Assembly (NCBI RefSeq): GCF_003205515.1
Contig: NZ_KZ826481.1
Span: 476,660-540,659 of the forward strand
Direction of reading: 5' to 3'
Source: Litorivita pollutaquae
GTDB lineage: Bacteria > Pseudomonadota > Alphaproteobacteria > Rhodobacterales > Rhodobacteraceae
DNA: 64,000 bases
The position numbers and the translations under genes were made by a program. Positions 8,528 through 17,235 of the stretch are shown one piece after another (within the stretch, counting starts at the first letter, position 1; each line of letters begins with the position of its first letter). Below the pieces are notes generated by a model, which worked only from the letters and a program-made list of their open reading frames with translations, did no database searches and was not told the origin of the DNA.

Positions 8528-9658
8528 ATGGGTATTCTCGATTTTCTCACTGGCGAATTTATCGACGTCATCCATTGGACCGATGACACCCGCGACACCA
8601 TGGTTTGGCGGTTCGAACGCGAGGACCACGAGATCAAATACGGCGCCAAGCTGACCGTGCGCGAAGGTCAAGCCGCGGTTTTCATCCATGAAGGCCAATT
8701 GGCCGATGTCTTCACCCCCGGCCTTTATATGCTCGAAACCAACAACATGCCGGTTTTGACGACTCTGAACCATTGGGATCACGGGTTCAAATCGCCCTTC
8801 AAATCCGAGATCTATTACGTCAACACCACGCGGTTCAATGATCTCAAATGGGGCACGAAAAACCCGATCATCTGCCGCGACCCGGAATTCGGCCCTGTGC
8901 GTCTGCGCGCTTATGGGACCTATTCGATTCGCATCACCGATCCGGCGCGCTTCCTGACCGAAATCGTCGGCACGGACGGCGAATTCACCATGGACGAAAT
9001 CTCGTTCCAGATCCGCAATATCATCGTGCAAGAGTTCAGCCGCGTGGTTGCCTCATCCGGTATTCCGGTTCTGGATATGGCGGCCAATACGGCGGATTTA
9101 GGCAAATTGGTCGCGGCACAGATTTCCGAAACGATCGCCGCCTATGGCCTGTCGATGCCGGAGCTTTACATCGAAAACATCTCGCTGCCCGAAGCGGTCG
9201 AGGCCGCCCTCGATAAACGCACCTCGATGGGGTTGGCCGGTGATTTGGGCCGGTTCACCCAATATAGCGCCGCCGAGGCGATGACCGCAGCGGCCGCCAA
9301 TCCGAACGGTGGCGGCGGTATGGGCGCAGGGCTTGGCGCCGGAATGGGGATGGGCATGGGCATGGCGATGGCCAACGCCGGACCGTGGGGACCCCGCCCG
9401 GCACAGGCGTCAACCCCACAAGCCGCCGCGCCGGTTCCCCCGCCCCCGCCGGCCGAACATGTGTGGTACATCGCCGAAGGTGGTGAAACCAAGGGCCCGT
9501 TCTCCAAAGCTTCGATGGGCCGGATGGCCGCCGATGGCAGCCTGACCCGCTCCAGCTATGTTTGGACCGCAGGACAAGACGGGTGGAAACACGCCGAGGA
9601 TGTCACCGAGTTGGCGCAATTGTTCACCGTCCTGCCGCCACCGCCGCCCGCCGAATAA
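8528..9658 (+). CDS. SPFH-domain (virion core protein-like, YdjI type) protein with C-terminal GYF_2 domain
   Basis: The 376-residue protein starts at an ATG eight bases after AAAGGAG. Residues 1-240 resemble the YdjI/SPFH family (MGILDFLTGEFIDVI, then a stomatin-like beta core and helix). Residues about 255-285 are a Gly/Met linker, followed by a proline-rich stretch. The last 60 residues (WYIAEGGETKGPF...GWKHAEDVTELAQLF) are a GYF_2 domain, a proline-peptide-binding module. In Bacillus, YdjI brings PspA to the membrane together with a YdjG-type zinc-ribbon protein, and a similar zinc-ribbon gene lies just downstream here. Confidence 0.8.
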   Translation: MGILDFLTGEFIDVIHWTDDTRDTMVWRFEREDHEIKYGAKLTVREGQAAVFIHEGQLADVFTPGLYMLETNNMPVLTTLNHWDHGFKSPFKSEIYYVNTTRFNDLKWGTKNPIICRDPEFGPVRLRAYGTYSIRITDPARFLTEIVGTDGEFTMDEISFQIRNIIVQEFSRVVASSGIPVLDMAANTADLGKLVAAQISETIAAYGLSMPELYIENISLPEAVEAALDKRTSMGLAGDLGRFTQYSAAEAMTAAAANPNGGGGMGAGLGAGMGMGMGMAMANAGPWGPRPAQASTPQAAAPVPPPPPAEHVWYIAEGGETKGPFSKASMGRMAADGSLTRSSYVWTAGQDGWKHAEDVTELAQLFTVLPPPPPAE

Positions 9659-9737
9659 TCCACCCTCCCTGCGAAAGCATGCCCTCTTGGACCCGCTTGT
9701 GATGCCCACCCCCCTTCCCCTTCAGCGCGGAGCCGAT

Positions 9738-10088
9738 ATGCCTGACCGGCCTGTAGAGGCACGCGCCGAAGGCATCGCCTTGGCCTTGATGGGCATAGGT
9801 GCCATACAAGCCGAATGGATTGCGCCGGATGCCACGTGGCAACGTAGCGATGCCCCGGTCATCATCGGCCGCGCGGCGATTTTGGACGCCACCACCACCG
9901 CACCGGTTTTACACAAAATCACCGTCGAGCAGGTGACTGCGCAAGGCAAAGCCGCCACCGTATCGGGCCGTTCCATCGACACCGATGGCCGGGCACGGCT
10001 CTATTGCCATGTGATCCGCTACACGTCATCCAATGCGCAGCAAATCGCGCAGATTGTCAGCTTTGAGCACAATGTGAAGGCAGGTTAA
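9738..10088 (+). CDS. Small NTF2/SnoaL-like fold protein
   Basis: The 116-residue protein (start after CGGAG at 9738) shows the pattern of small NTF2-like proteins: an N-terminal helix, a VIIGRAAIL turn, then alternating beta strands (HKITVEQVTAQGKAATVSG, RLYCHVIRYTS, IAQIVSFEH). This is a fold-level guess with no catalytic residues recognised. It lies between the SPFH and zinc-ribbon genes, three bases from the latter, so it is almost certainly in the same transcript. Confidence 0.6.
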   Translation: MPDRPVEARAEGIALALMGIGAIQAEWIAPDATWQRSDAPVIIGRAAILDATTTAPVLHKITVEQVTAQGKAATVSGRSIDTDGRARLYCHVIRYTSSNAQQIAQIVSFEHNVKAG

Positions 10089-10091
10089 CCC

Positions 10092-11213
10092 ATGACAGAC
10101 CACGCCGCCGCCCCCGAGGAACACCGCTTTCCCTGCCCGCAATGCGGTGCGGACTACCGGTTCGATCCGGCTGCGGCGCAATTGATTTGTGACCATTGCG
10201 GCCATGCAGAACCGATGGAGATCGCACATGCGCCTGCGCGCGCCACGAAGCAGACCGGTCACATTGCCGAATTGGATTTTCGCGCCGCTTTGGACGGTGC
10301 ATTGCCCGAAGCCGAAACCCAAGACATCCGCGCGCTGCATTGCCCCAATTGCGCCGCCGAAATCGAACTCGGGCCAGATGAGCACGCCGCCGAATGCCCG
10401 TTTTGCGCCACGCCCGTGGTCACCGACACCGGCGCGCACCGGCAAATCAAACCGCGTGCGGTGCTGCCCTTTGCCTTGGACGAGCCCGCCGCGCGCGATG
10501 CAATGAGCCATTGGTTGGGGCAGCTGTGGTTCGCGCCAAACGGGGTCAAGGATTATGCGCGTAAGGGGCGGAAGATGCAGGGCATATATGTCCCCTACTG
10601 GACCTTCGATGCCGACACCGCATCGCGATACAGCGGTGAGCGCGGCACGGTTTATCATGAAACCCGCACCGTGATGCGCGACGGGAAACGCCAAAAAGTG
10701 CAGGTTGCCAAAGTCCGCTGGATGCCAAAATCAGGCCGCGTCAAACGTTTCTTTGATGATGTTCTGGTGCTGGCCGCGACGGCCCTGCCGAAACGCTATA
10801 CCGATGCTTTGGAGCCGTGGGATTTGAGCGCGCTTGTGCCATACGCCCCCGAATATCTTGCCGGTTTTCGCGCCCAAGCCTATTCCGTCCCCATCGAGGA
10901 CGGCTATGCCGAAGCGCGGCACATCATGGACCGCACCATCGAACGCGACGTGCGTTTTGACATAGGCGGCGACCGCCAACGCATCCACGGCATCGACACA
11001 GATGTACGCGATGTGACCTTCAAACATATCCTGCTGCCGGTGTGGATGGCGGCCTATAAGTATCGCGGCAAAAGCTATCGCTTTGTGGTCAATGGCCGCA
11101 CTGGCAAAGTTCAAGGCGCGCGGCCCTACAGCGCGTGGAAAATTGCCACTGCGGTGGTCCTTGGGCTGCTGATTGCCGCTGCAATCGGATTTGTCGCCGC
11201 AACACAACAATAA
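10092..11213 (+). CDS. Membrane-anchored double zinc-ribbon protein (YdjG-like)
   Basis: The 373-residue protein has two zinc ribbons: C15/C18 with C33/C36 and C84/C87 with C102/C105. A long soluble region follows, and a single C-terminal membrane helix (about 349-370) ends the chain. Such proteins are often mis-annotated as primosomal protein N' or TFIIB-type finger proteins, but no helicase motif is present. The pairing with an SPFH/YdjI-like gene recalls the Bacillus ydjFGHI membrane-stress operon. The function here is inferred from that context only. Confidence 0.75.
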   Translation: MTDHAAAPEEHRFPCPQCGADYRFDPAAAQLICDHCGHAEPMEIAHAPARATKQTGHIAELDFRAALDGALPEAETQDIRALHCPNCAAEIELGPDEHAAECPFCATPVVTDTGAHRQIKPRAVLPFALDEPAARDAMSHWLGQLWFAPNGVKDYARKGRKMQGIYVPYWTFDADTASRYSGERGTVYHETRTVMRDGKRQKVQVAKVRWMPKSGRVKRFFDDVLVLAATALPKRYTDALEPWDLSALVPYAPEYLAGFRAQAYSVPIEDGYAEARHIMDRTIERDVRFDIGGDRQRIHGIDTDVRDVTFKHILLPVWMAAYKYRGKSYRFVVNGRTGKVQGARPYSAWKIATAVVLGLLIAAAIGFVAATQQ

Positions 11214-11231
11214 CCCATTGGAGGTTCCCCC

Positions 11232-11924
11232 ATGTCTACCCCTATCCAGCCGGATGATTTCGACGCGCTCTCGCGCATTTTGGATACACGCTACAGCTGC
11301 CGCGCCTATCGCCCCGATCCGGTGCCGCGCGAGGTGATCCAAACGATCACCGCCGCCGCCGGTCGCGCGCCCTCGTGGTGCAATGCACAGCCGTGGCAAT
11401 TGATCGTCACGGCGGGGGATGAAACCGAAGCCTTTCGCGCACGGTTGATGCAAGCGGCGCAGGAAGAAGATGGCAAAGCCGATTTCGACTTCCCAGCGAG
11501 CTATTCCGGTGCCCTGCAAGAACGGCGGCGCACCTGCGGTTGGCAGCTTTACGAAGCGGTTGGCGTCGAGAAGGGCGACCGCGCCGGATCGGCCAAACAA
11601 ACGATGGAAAACTTCCGCTTGTTCGGGGCGCCGCATGTGGCGATCTTGACCACTGCGCGCGAACTTGGCCCCTATGGCGCGATGGATTGCGGCGGCTTTG
11701 TCACGGCCTTTACGCTGGCGGCGACAGCGGCGGGTGTGGCCACCATCGCCCAAGCGGCCGTGGCCGGATATTCCGATCAGGTGCGCGCGCATTTCGACAT
11801 CCCCGAGGACCGCATGATCGCCTGTGCAATTTCGTTTGGATATGCCGATACCGACCATCCGGCCAACAGCTTCCGCACCGCCCGCGCCCCGCTTGGTGAG
11901 GTGCTCGACCTGCGAGGGGCATAA
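11232..11924 (+). CDS. Nitroreductase family protein (FMN-dependent)
   Basis: The 230-residue nitroreductase-fold protein has an N-terminal RYSCRAYRPDPVPREVI segment typical of FMN binding, the APSWCNAQPWQ loop and a C-terminal ISFGYADTDHPANSFRTAR tail. GGAGG lies seven bases before the ATG. Members reduce nitroaromatics, quinones or enones with NAD(P)H, and the true substrate is unknown. It begins 18 bases after the zinc-ribbon gene and ends three bases before dtd, so it may be read from the same transcript. Confidence 0.85.
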   Translation: MSTPIQPDDFDALSRILDTRYSCRAYRPDPVPREVIQTITAAAGRAPSWCNAQPWQLIVTAGDETEAFRARLMQAAQEEDGKADFDFPASYSGALQERRRTCGWQLYEAVGVEKGDRAGSAKQTMENFRLFGAPHVAILTTARELGPYGAMDCGGFVTAFTLAATAAGVATIAQAAVAGYSDQVRAHFDIPEDRMIACAISFGYADTDHPANSFRTARAPLGEVLDLRGA

Positions 11925-11927
11925 AAG

Positions 11928-12365
11928 ATGCGCGCGCTGGTGCAACGGGTCAGCCGCGCCTCGGTCCGCTCGGATGGAGCGGTGTTGGGCGAAATCGGCG
12001 GCGGCCTGTTGATCCTCGTCTGCGCTATGGAAGGCGACGGGCCGCAAGCGCCCGAGAAGATGGCGGCAAAAATCGCCAAGATGCGGATCTTCAAGGATGA
12101 GGCCGGTAAGATGAACCATGCGCTGCTTGATACCGGCGGCAGCGCCTTGGTGGTGTCGCAATTCACATTGGCAGGCGACACATCACGCGGCAACCGTCCG
12201 GGGTTTTCATCCGCCGCAAGGCCCGAGATCAGCGCGCCCGCCTATGAGGCGTTTTGCAGCGCCCTGCGCGCGCAAGGCGTGCCGGTCGAAACGGGACGTT
12301 TTGGCGCGGATATGCAAGTCGAATTGATCAATGACGGGCCGGTGACCTTATGGGTCGATCTTTGA
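11928..12365 (+). CDS. dtd: D-aminoacyl-tRNA deacylase
   Basis: The 145-residue protein has the usual DTD length and motifs: [13 protein letters not shown] at the start, SQFTLAGDT in the active-site region and NDGPVT near the end (the GP dipeptide that enforces chirality). It hydrolyses D-amino acids, and also misattached glycine, from tRNAs, protecting translation. The ATG follows the nitroreductase stop by three bases, which suggests translational coupling. Confidence 0.93.
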   Translation: MRALVQRVSRASVRSDGAVLGEIGGGLLILVCAMEGDGPQAPEKMAAKIAKMRIFKDEAGKMNHALLDTGGSALVVSQFTLAGDTSRGNRPGFSSAARPEISAPAYEAFCSALRAQGVPVETGRFGADMQVELINDGPVTLWVDL

Positions 12366-12463
12366 CCCGAAGCCGGCCCCTCACCACACCGGAAGAGATC
12401 TTGCGCCCCGCCGCACACAGTTGGACATAGACAGACACCAACGCCCCTCAATGACGATGGACC

Positions 12464-12988
12464 TCAGCTTTTCTTCACAAACTCGGTCAGGATCACGATG
12501 CGCTGCCCTTCGACGCGGCCCTCGATATGGCCCGCGTTATCGGCGACCAAGGAAATGCCGCGCACCGATGTGCCGCGTTTGGCGGTGAAGCCCGCGCCTT
12601 TGACGGGCAAGTCTTTGATCAAGACGACCGTATCGCCTGCCGACAGGACCGCGCCATTGGTATCGCGGTGGATGATCTCCGGCTCGTCCGAACCGGCGGT
12701 GATACCTGCCTCGGCCCAGTCCAGATTTTCAGGCTCCAGATAGGCAATGTCGAGCAAATCGCGCGCCCATGGCGATTGTGGCAACGCCTTGAGCAAGCGG
12801 TAGGCCAGAACCTGCACCGGAGCCTCTGTGCTCCAGATCGCGTCATGTAAACATTGCCAATGTGGCCCGTCCGAGATCGTGCCCTGCGCCGCCTCAAGGC
12901 ACATCGCACATAGCGCGATCACGTCCTCCTTGGGGGCAACGGTGTATTCTGTGGTGCCTTCGGCGTTGCAAATTTGGCAATTGGGCAT
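12464..12988 (-). CDS. PhnA domain-containing protein
   Basis: The 174-residue protein has an N-terminal four-cysteine zinc-ribbon-like part (CQIC at 4-7, CAMC at 27-30) and a C-terminal PhnA domain (SAGDTVVLIKDLPVKG, RGTSVRGISL, EGRVEGQRIVI). Despite the name, PhnA-domain proteins of this type are not phosphonoacetate hydrolases, and their role is unclear. The gene is convergent with dtd and stands alone, with 154 bases of non-coding sequence separating it from the secretion locus. Confidence 0.85.
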   Translation of the reverse strand: MPNCQICNAEGTTEYTVAPKEDVIALCAMCLEAAQGTISDGPHWQCLHDAIWSTEAPVQVLAYRLLKALPQSPWARDLLDIAYLEPENLDWAEAGITAGSDEPEIIHRDTNGAVLSAGDTVVLIKDLPVKGAGFTAKRGTSVRGISLVADNAGHIEGRVEGQRIVILTEFVKKS

Positions 12989-13142
12989 CGGATTCTTCCT
13001 TCACATATGCCGCCCTTATGCGGCGCAGCACCCCACATATTCAAGGACAATTGCCCGCAGGTCTTTGATGCAAAATACGCACCCCGCAAAAGAGGGATGC
13101 GCATGATGAGGCCATCGGTACGAGGGACAGACCGGCCGGCCC

Positions 13143-14330
13143 TTAGGGTTCGCGGAACGCTTCTTTGGATTTATAAAGCGGCTTCAACAGATATTGTAAA
13201 ATCGTCTTTTCGCCGGTGTGCAGTTCGACCGTGGCCTGCATGCCGGGGCGGATTTCGACCTCTGCCTGACGGTCGGTCAGCGCATCCATATCAACCTTGA
13301 GCGTGACTTTATAATGCGCGTCTTTATCTGCCTCGCGGGCGCGATCGTTTTTGAACGTATCGGCCGAAATCACATCGACCTTGCCCTTCAAAGTGCCAAA
13401 AATCGTGTAATCATAAGCCGAAAGCTTGATCGTCGCCTCTTGCCCATGACGGACGTTGGCGATGTCTTCGGGGGCGACGCGTGCCTCGACAAACAACTCC
13501 TCGCCCATCGGGATGATCTGTAAAATCTCCTCACCGGGGCGCACCACCCCGCCGATGGTTGTCACTGACAGGCCGTTCACAATCCCGCGCATCGGGCTGC
13601 GCAACACCGTACGCGACAATTGGTCTTGCGATCCTTTGAGGTTTTGGTTGAGCGTCGCCAGCTCCTTGAGCGTTTCGGAATATTCCTGCGCACGGTCGAG
13701 TTCGGTTTGCGTGACGATCTCGTCATAGCGGATTTTCGCATCGGCATAGGTTTTGCGCGCGCGCGTCACTTCGATCAACGACACGATTTTTCGCGCCAAC
13801 ATGTTTTCCATCAACGCCTTTTCCTTGGCGGCTTGATCAAGCACCCGCTGCGCGCCCTGACGGCGGCTGTCGTAATCCGATTGCCGCGCTTGCAGCAACG
13901 CGCGCTCCGAGGCAACAATATCGGGCGAGCGCGCGCTCAGGCTTTGCGGCACCGCAAAATCAAACTGTCCCGCCAATTCCGCCTCAAGCCGCAACCGGCG
14001 AATGTCATCTGCGTTGATTTGATCTTGCAAATCATCAACCGACGAGCGGAATTGCATCCCGTGCAGCCGTGCCAACACATCACCGCGTTCAACCACATCG
14101 CCCTCTTTGACCAGAAGTTCGGCCAAAATACCGCCCTCAAGGTTTTGAATAATCTGCGGGCGCGACGATGAAATGATCTCTCCATCCGAACGTACAATTT
14201 CGTCTACCCACGCAAAGGCCGCCCATCCGATAAACAGCAACACTGTCAGGATAGAGAGCCAGATCACCGCGCTCGGGCCGCGCAATTCGCGGTCCATTTG
14301 TGCGCCCAAATTGGTCGTCGCTGTCGCCAT
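13143..14330 (-). CDS. Type I secretion membrane fusion protein, HlyD family
   Basis: The 395-residue protein has one N-terminal membrane helix (VIWLSILTVLLFIGWAAFAW), a lipoyl/barrel-sandwich region (IIQNLEGGILAELLV), a long coiled-coil hairpin and a C-terminal HlyD-type beta domain (EVEIRPGMQATVELHTGEKTILQYLL). It bridges the ABC transporter and the outer-membrane channel. I start at 14330, with AGGA just before, rather than the longer frame from 14384, because this ATG lies four bases after the ABC transporter stop. It is the last gene of the tolC-abc-hlyD operon. Confidence 0.92.
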   Translation of the reverse strand: MATATTNLGAQMDRELRGPSAVIWLSILTVLLFIGWAAFAWVDEIVRSDGEIISSSRPQIIQNLEGGILAELLVKEGDVVERGDVLARLHGMQFRSSVDDLQDQINADDIRRLRLEAELAGQFDFAVPQSLSARSPDIVASERALLQARQSDYDSRRQGAQRVLDQAAKEKALMENMLARKIVSLIEVTRARKTYADAKIRYDEIVTQTELDRAQEYSETLKELATLNQNLKGSQDQLSRTVLRSPMRGIVNGLSVTTIGGVVRPGEEILQIIPMGEELFVEARVAPEDIANVRHGQEATIKLSAYDYTIFGTLKGKVDVISADTFKNDRAREADKDAHYKVTLKVDMDALTDRQAEVEIRPGMQATVELHTGEKTILQYLLKPLYKSKEAFREP

Positions 14331-14334
14331 GATC

Positions 14335-17235
14335 CTAGGCTCCCTTTGCTTTGGGCTTGCGCCCCAGATGCGCCAAGACATCATCGCGTGGGCCGTCGAC
14401 CGTCAATCGGCCGCCCTGCATGATCAAGGTGCGTTCGGTCAATTTCAGGATCGGCACACGATGGGTGGCGATGATCGCCGTGCGCCCTTCGAGCCAATCT
14501 TCCAAACGGCTGACCAATGTATTTTCCAAGGTTTGATCCAAGGCCGCCGTCGGTTCATCCAACAAGCATACTTTCGGATCTTGCAACCACAGGCGCGCCC
14601 AACCGATCGATTGGCGTTGCCCGACCGACAAACCTTCGCCGCCATCGCGGATCACCAAATCGAGCCCCTTGTGGTGCGCCTTCACAAACGGGCCAAGACC
14701 GGCGAAATCAAGCGCCTCCATCAAGCGATCATCGTCGCGTTCCATCATCGTCAGGTTCAGGTTCTCGCGCAGCGTGCCGGAAAACAACCGCACGTCTTGG
14801 CCCAGATACCCAATGCCGCGGCGCAAATCGCGCGGGGCGATCTGATTCATGCCCGTACCATCCAAAAGAATGCGACCCTCGGAGGGCTCATAAAGCCCGC
14901 TCATCAATTTGAGCAGCGTCGATTTACCCGACCCATTGGCGCCTAATATCGCCAGATGCTCGCCCGAAGAAATCTTGAGTTGCGGCACATCCAGATCGAT
15001 GCCGCCGTCCTCATCATAACGAAACATCACCTTGCGCAATTCATACTGCCCGCGCAGAGCCTCGCGGCGCAGATAGCGGCGCGCCTCTTCCTCATCCTGT
15101 TCGGAATGGGCAATCGCATCCAGCCCGTCGAGCGCCGCTTTGACATTGCCCCAACGCGCCATCGTGCCCGACAATTGTGTGAGCGGCCCCAATGTGCGAC
15201 CGGTCAAAATCCCGACGGCGATGATCGAGCCAACGGTGAATTGTCCGGCAAACACAAGGTAGGTACCGAAAATCACGGCGCTGACATAGGTGGCTTGTTG
15301 AACGCCCTGGCTCCAGAAGCTCAACGCCGCCGCGATTTTGCGTTGGTCCGAGGACTTTACTGCCGAGAGCGTTGTCAGTTCGGCCCAAAGACGGCGGAAA
15401 CGGTCTTCGCCGCGCTGGGTCTTTACCGTGTCCAATTCGAAAATCGCCTCGTGAAGCAACCGCGAAGACTTCGCGCTGGCGCCTTGGGTCTCATGGGTCA
15501 GGCGGATCATTTTCTTTTGCAAGAAGAACCCCGGCAGCACCATCAAAATCCCCCCTGCGATCAAGACCCAAACCACCGGTCCGGCGATCGAGGCGACCAG
15601 CGCAAGGAACACAAAGATGAATGGAATATCGGCCAATGTGCCGATGGTGGAGGCGGTGAAAAACTCGCGCACGGATCCAAATTCACGCATCGAAGAGAAC
15701 AGCGAGGCAGGCGACTTGCCCGCCGCCGCCGACCGCATGCCAAGGATGCGGTCCATAAGAATGCTTTGCACCGACAATTCAATTTGACGCCCCGCCCCAT
15801 CCATCAGGCGCGCGCGGGCGATTTTCATGCAGGCTTCCAAAAGCAAGGCAATCCCCGCCCCCGCCGCCAAGACCCAAAGCGTCGCTTCGGATTGATGGGG
15901 GATGACGCGGTCGTAAACCTGCAACGAGAACAATGCGACCGCCACGGCGAGCATATTGGCAATAAGCGATCCAAGCGCGATCTCAACAAAATAACGGCGG
16001 AAGCGGCCGAATTGGCTCCAAAACCAATGGCCGGAGTTTTCCTTGGGGCTGTGGGCGCGCGACAGATGTTCGAGCGTCGCTTCGGCATGCAGTAAGGTGC
16101 CGGAAAAGAACTCTTTGAATTCAGAAAGATCCACATGGGCGCGTTTGTCGGTGCAGGTTGCATCATACACGATCAATTCGCCGCCGCGCTGGCGCAGCAC
16201 CAGCACGATTTGGCCATTGGTCATCGCCGCCATGGCCGGCCACAAATCGGGGGTGATGGTGGCAGTCGAGGCGATCTCGGCCACCAAACCTGCGCTTTGC
16301 AAACTGCGGGCCAAGGCGCGCAGCGGATCATTTTCGTGCGCGGTGGTCAACACGTCGCGCAGATCGACGGCTGGGGTATCGGCCCCCAACAGCCCGGCAT
16401 AAACCGACGCCATTTCGGCACGGGTGCGGATTTGCTCGGGCGTCATACGCGGTGCATCAACGGGGTGCGATGCGTCTTCCAAGGCGGCGACAGGGGTCTT
16501 TGCGGGAGATTTCCCAACGCCCGGCACAAAGCGGGCGACCATATCGGGTAAGGCATTCGCGGCGCGCACCGCGTCAACGGCGGCCCCCAGATGCACAATC
16601 GCGGCCGAGGGTTTGGCGACCGGCGGCGCGGGGGGCCTTGCAGGCGAAACCGCTTTCGGCGCAGCGCCTTGCGGTTTGGGCGAGGCGATTTTTAGAACCG
16701 GTCTTTTTGCTGCAGATGTCATCGGCGTGGCAATCGACACCGGAGCGGATTGCGCACGCGGCTCTTGGGGGTGAGCTGCAATCTGCGGCGTGGCCTCGGG
16801 CGCAGCGGATCGCGCCGGAGTCACAGATTTACGGGCGCGGTGCAACACCCGCGACGCGCCGGATTTTGCATCCGGCATTACGGCCTGTGCGCGTTGCGCA
16901 GCGTGGCGCAGCGCCGCACGCATTTGAGCGGCGCGGCTACGGTTTTGCGCGCGATTGGCCGCCGGCGCCTCTTGCAATTGCGGCGCCTGTGGCTGCGGCT
17001 TGGGCGTCAGCACCCGCACCGATTTGACAGGGGCCGCCACAGATTTTGCCCTTGGCGTGGCAAAGGGTTCGGGCTTGCGATCGGCAAAAATATCCGGCGC
17101 CGGCAAATGCGACATCGGCCCTTTGGCAGGTTCGGGTTTCACTGCTGGATCGGCAGTGGGGGCGGTGGCTTCGGCCATGCTTTTGACGGTCTTGCCGCCT
17201 GCGGTGACTGAAAAGGCAATAGGCGTCTTGTTCAA
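14335..17235 (-). CDS. Type I secretion ABC transporter (LapB/RaxB-like) with long Pro/Ala-rich N-terminal extension
   Basis: This is a 966-residue fused permease-ATPase. Residues 20-260 are low-complexity Pro/Ala/Lys, which is unusual for the family. Residues about 265-390 look like a C39-peptidase-like domain without the catalytic Cys/His, as in transporters that do not cleave a leader. The membrane domain spans about 415-700. In the nucleotide-binding domain, Walker A is GANGSGKST (765-773), the signature LSVGQ (869-873), Walker B VCLLDEP (889-895) and the H-loop His925. It overlaps the TolC gene by four bases. By position it should export the adhesin encoded next door. Confidence 0.92.
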   Translation of the reverse strand: MNKTPIAFSVTAGGKTVKSMAEATAPTADPAVKPEPAKGPMSHLPAPDIFADRKPEPFATPRAKSVAAPVKSVRVLTPKPQPQAPQLQEAPAANRAQNRSRAAQMRAALRHAAQRAQAVMPDAKSGASRVLHRARKSVTPARSAAPEATPQIAAHPQEPRAQSAPVSIATPMTSAAKRPVLKIASPKPQGAAPKAVSPARPPAPPVAKPSAAIVHLGAAVDAVRAANALPDMVARFVPGVGKSPAKTPVAALEDASHPVDAPRMTPEQIRTRAEMASVYAGLLGADTPAVDLRDVLTTAHENDPLRALARSLQSAGLVAEIASTATITPDLWPAMAAMTNGQIVLVLRQRGGELIVYDATCTDKRAHVDLSEFKEFFSGTLLHAEATLEHLSRAHSPKENSGHWFWSQFGRFRRYFVEIALGSLIANMLAVAVALFSLQVYDRVIPHQSEATLWVLAAGAGIALLLEACMKIARARLMDGAGRQIELSVQSILMDRILGMRSAAAGKSPASLFSSMREFGSVREFFTASTIGTLADIPFIFVFLALVASIAGPVVWVLIAGGILMVLPGFFLQKKMIRLTHETQGASAKSSRLLHEAIFELDTVKTQRGEDRFRRLWAELTTLSAVKSSDQRKIAAALSFWSQGVQQATYVSAVIFGTYLVFAGQFTVGSIIAVGILTGRTLGPLTQLSGTMARWGNVKAALDGLDAIAHSEQDEEEARRYLRREALRGQYELRKVMFRYDEDGGIDLDVPQLKISSGEHLAILGANGSGKSTLLKLMSGLYEPSEGRILLDGTGMNQIAPRDLRRGIGYLGQDVRLFSGTLRENLNLTMMERDDDRLMEALDFAGLGPFVKAHHKGLDLVIRDGGEGLSVGQRQSIGWARLWLQDPKVCLLDEPTAALDQTLENTLVSRLEDWLEGRTAIIATHRVPILKLTERTLIMQGGRLTVDGPRDDVLAHLGRKPKAKGA

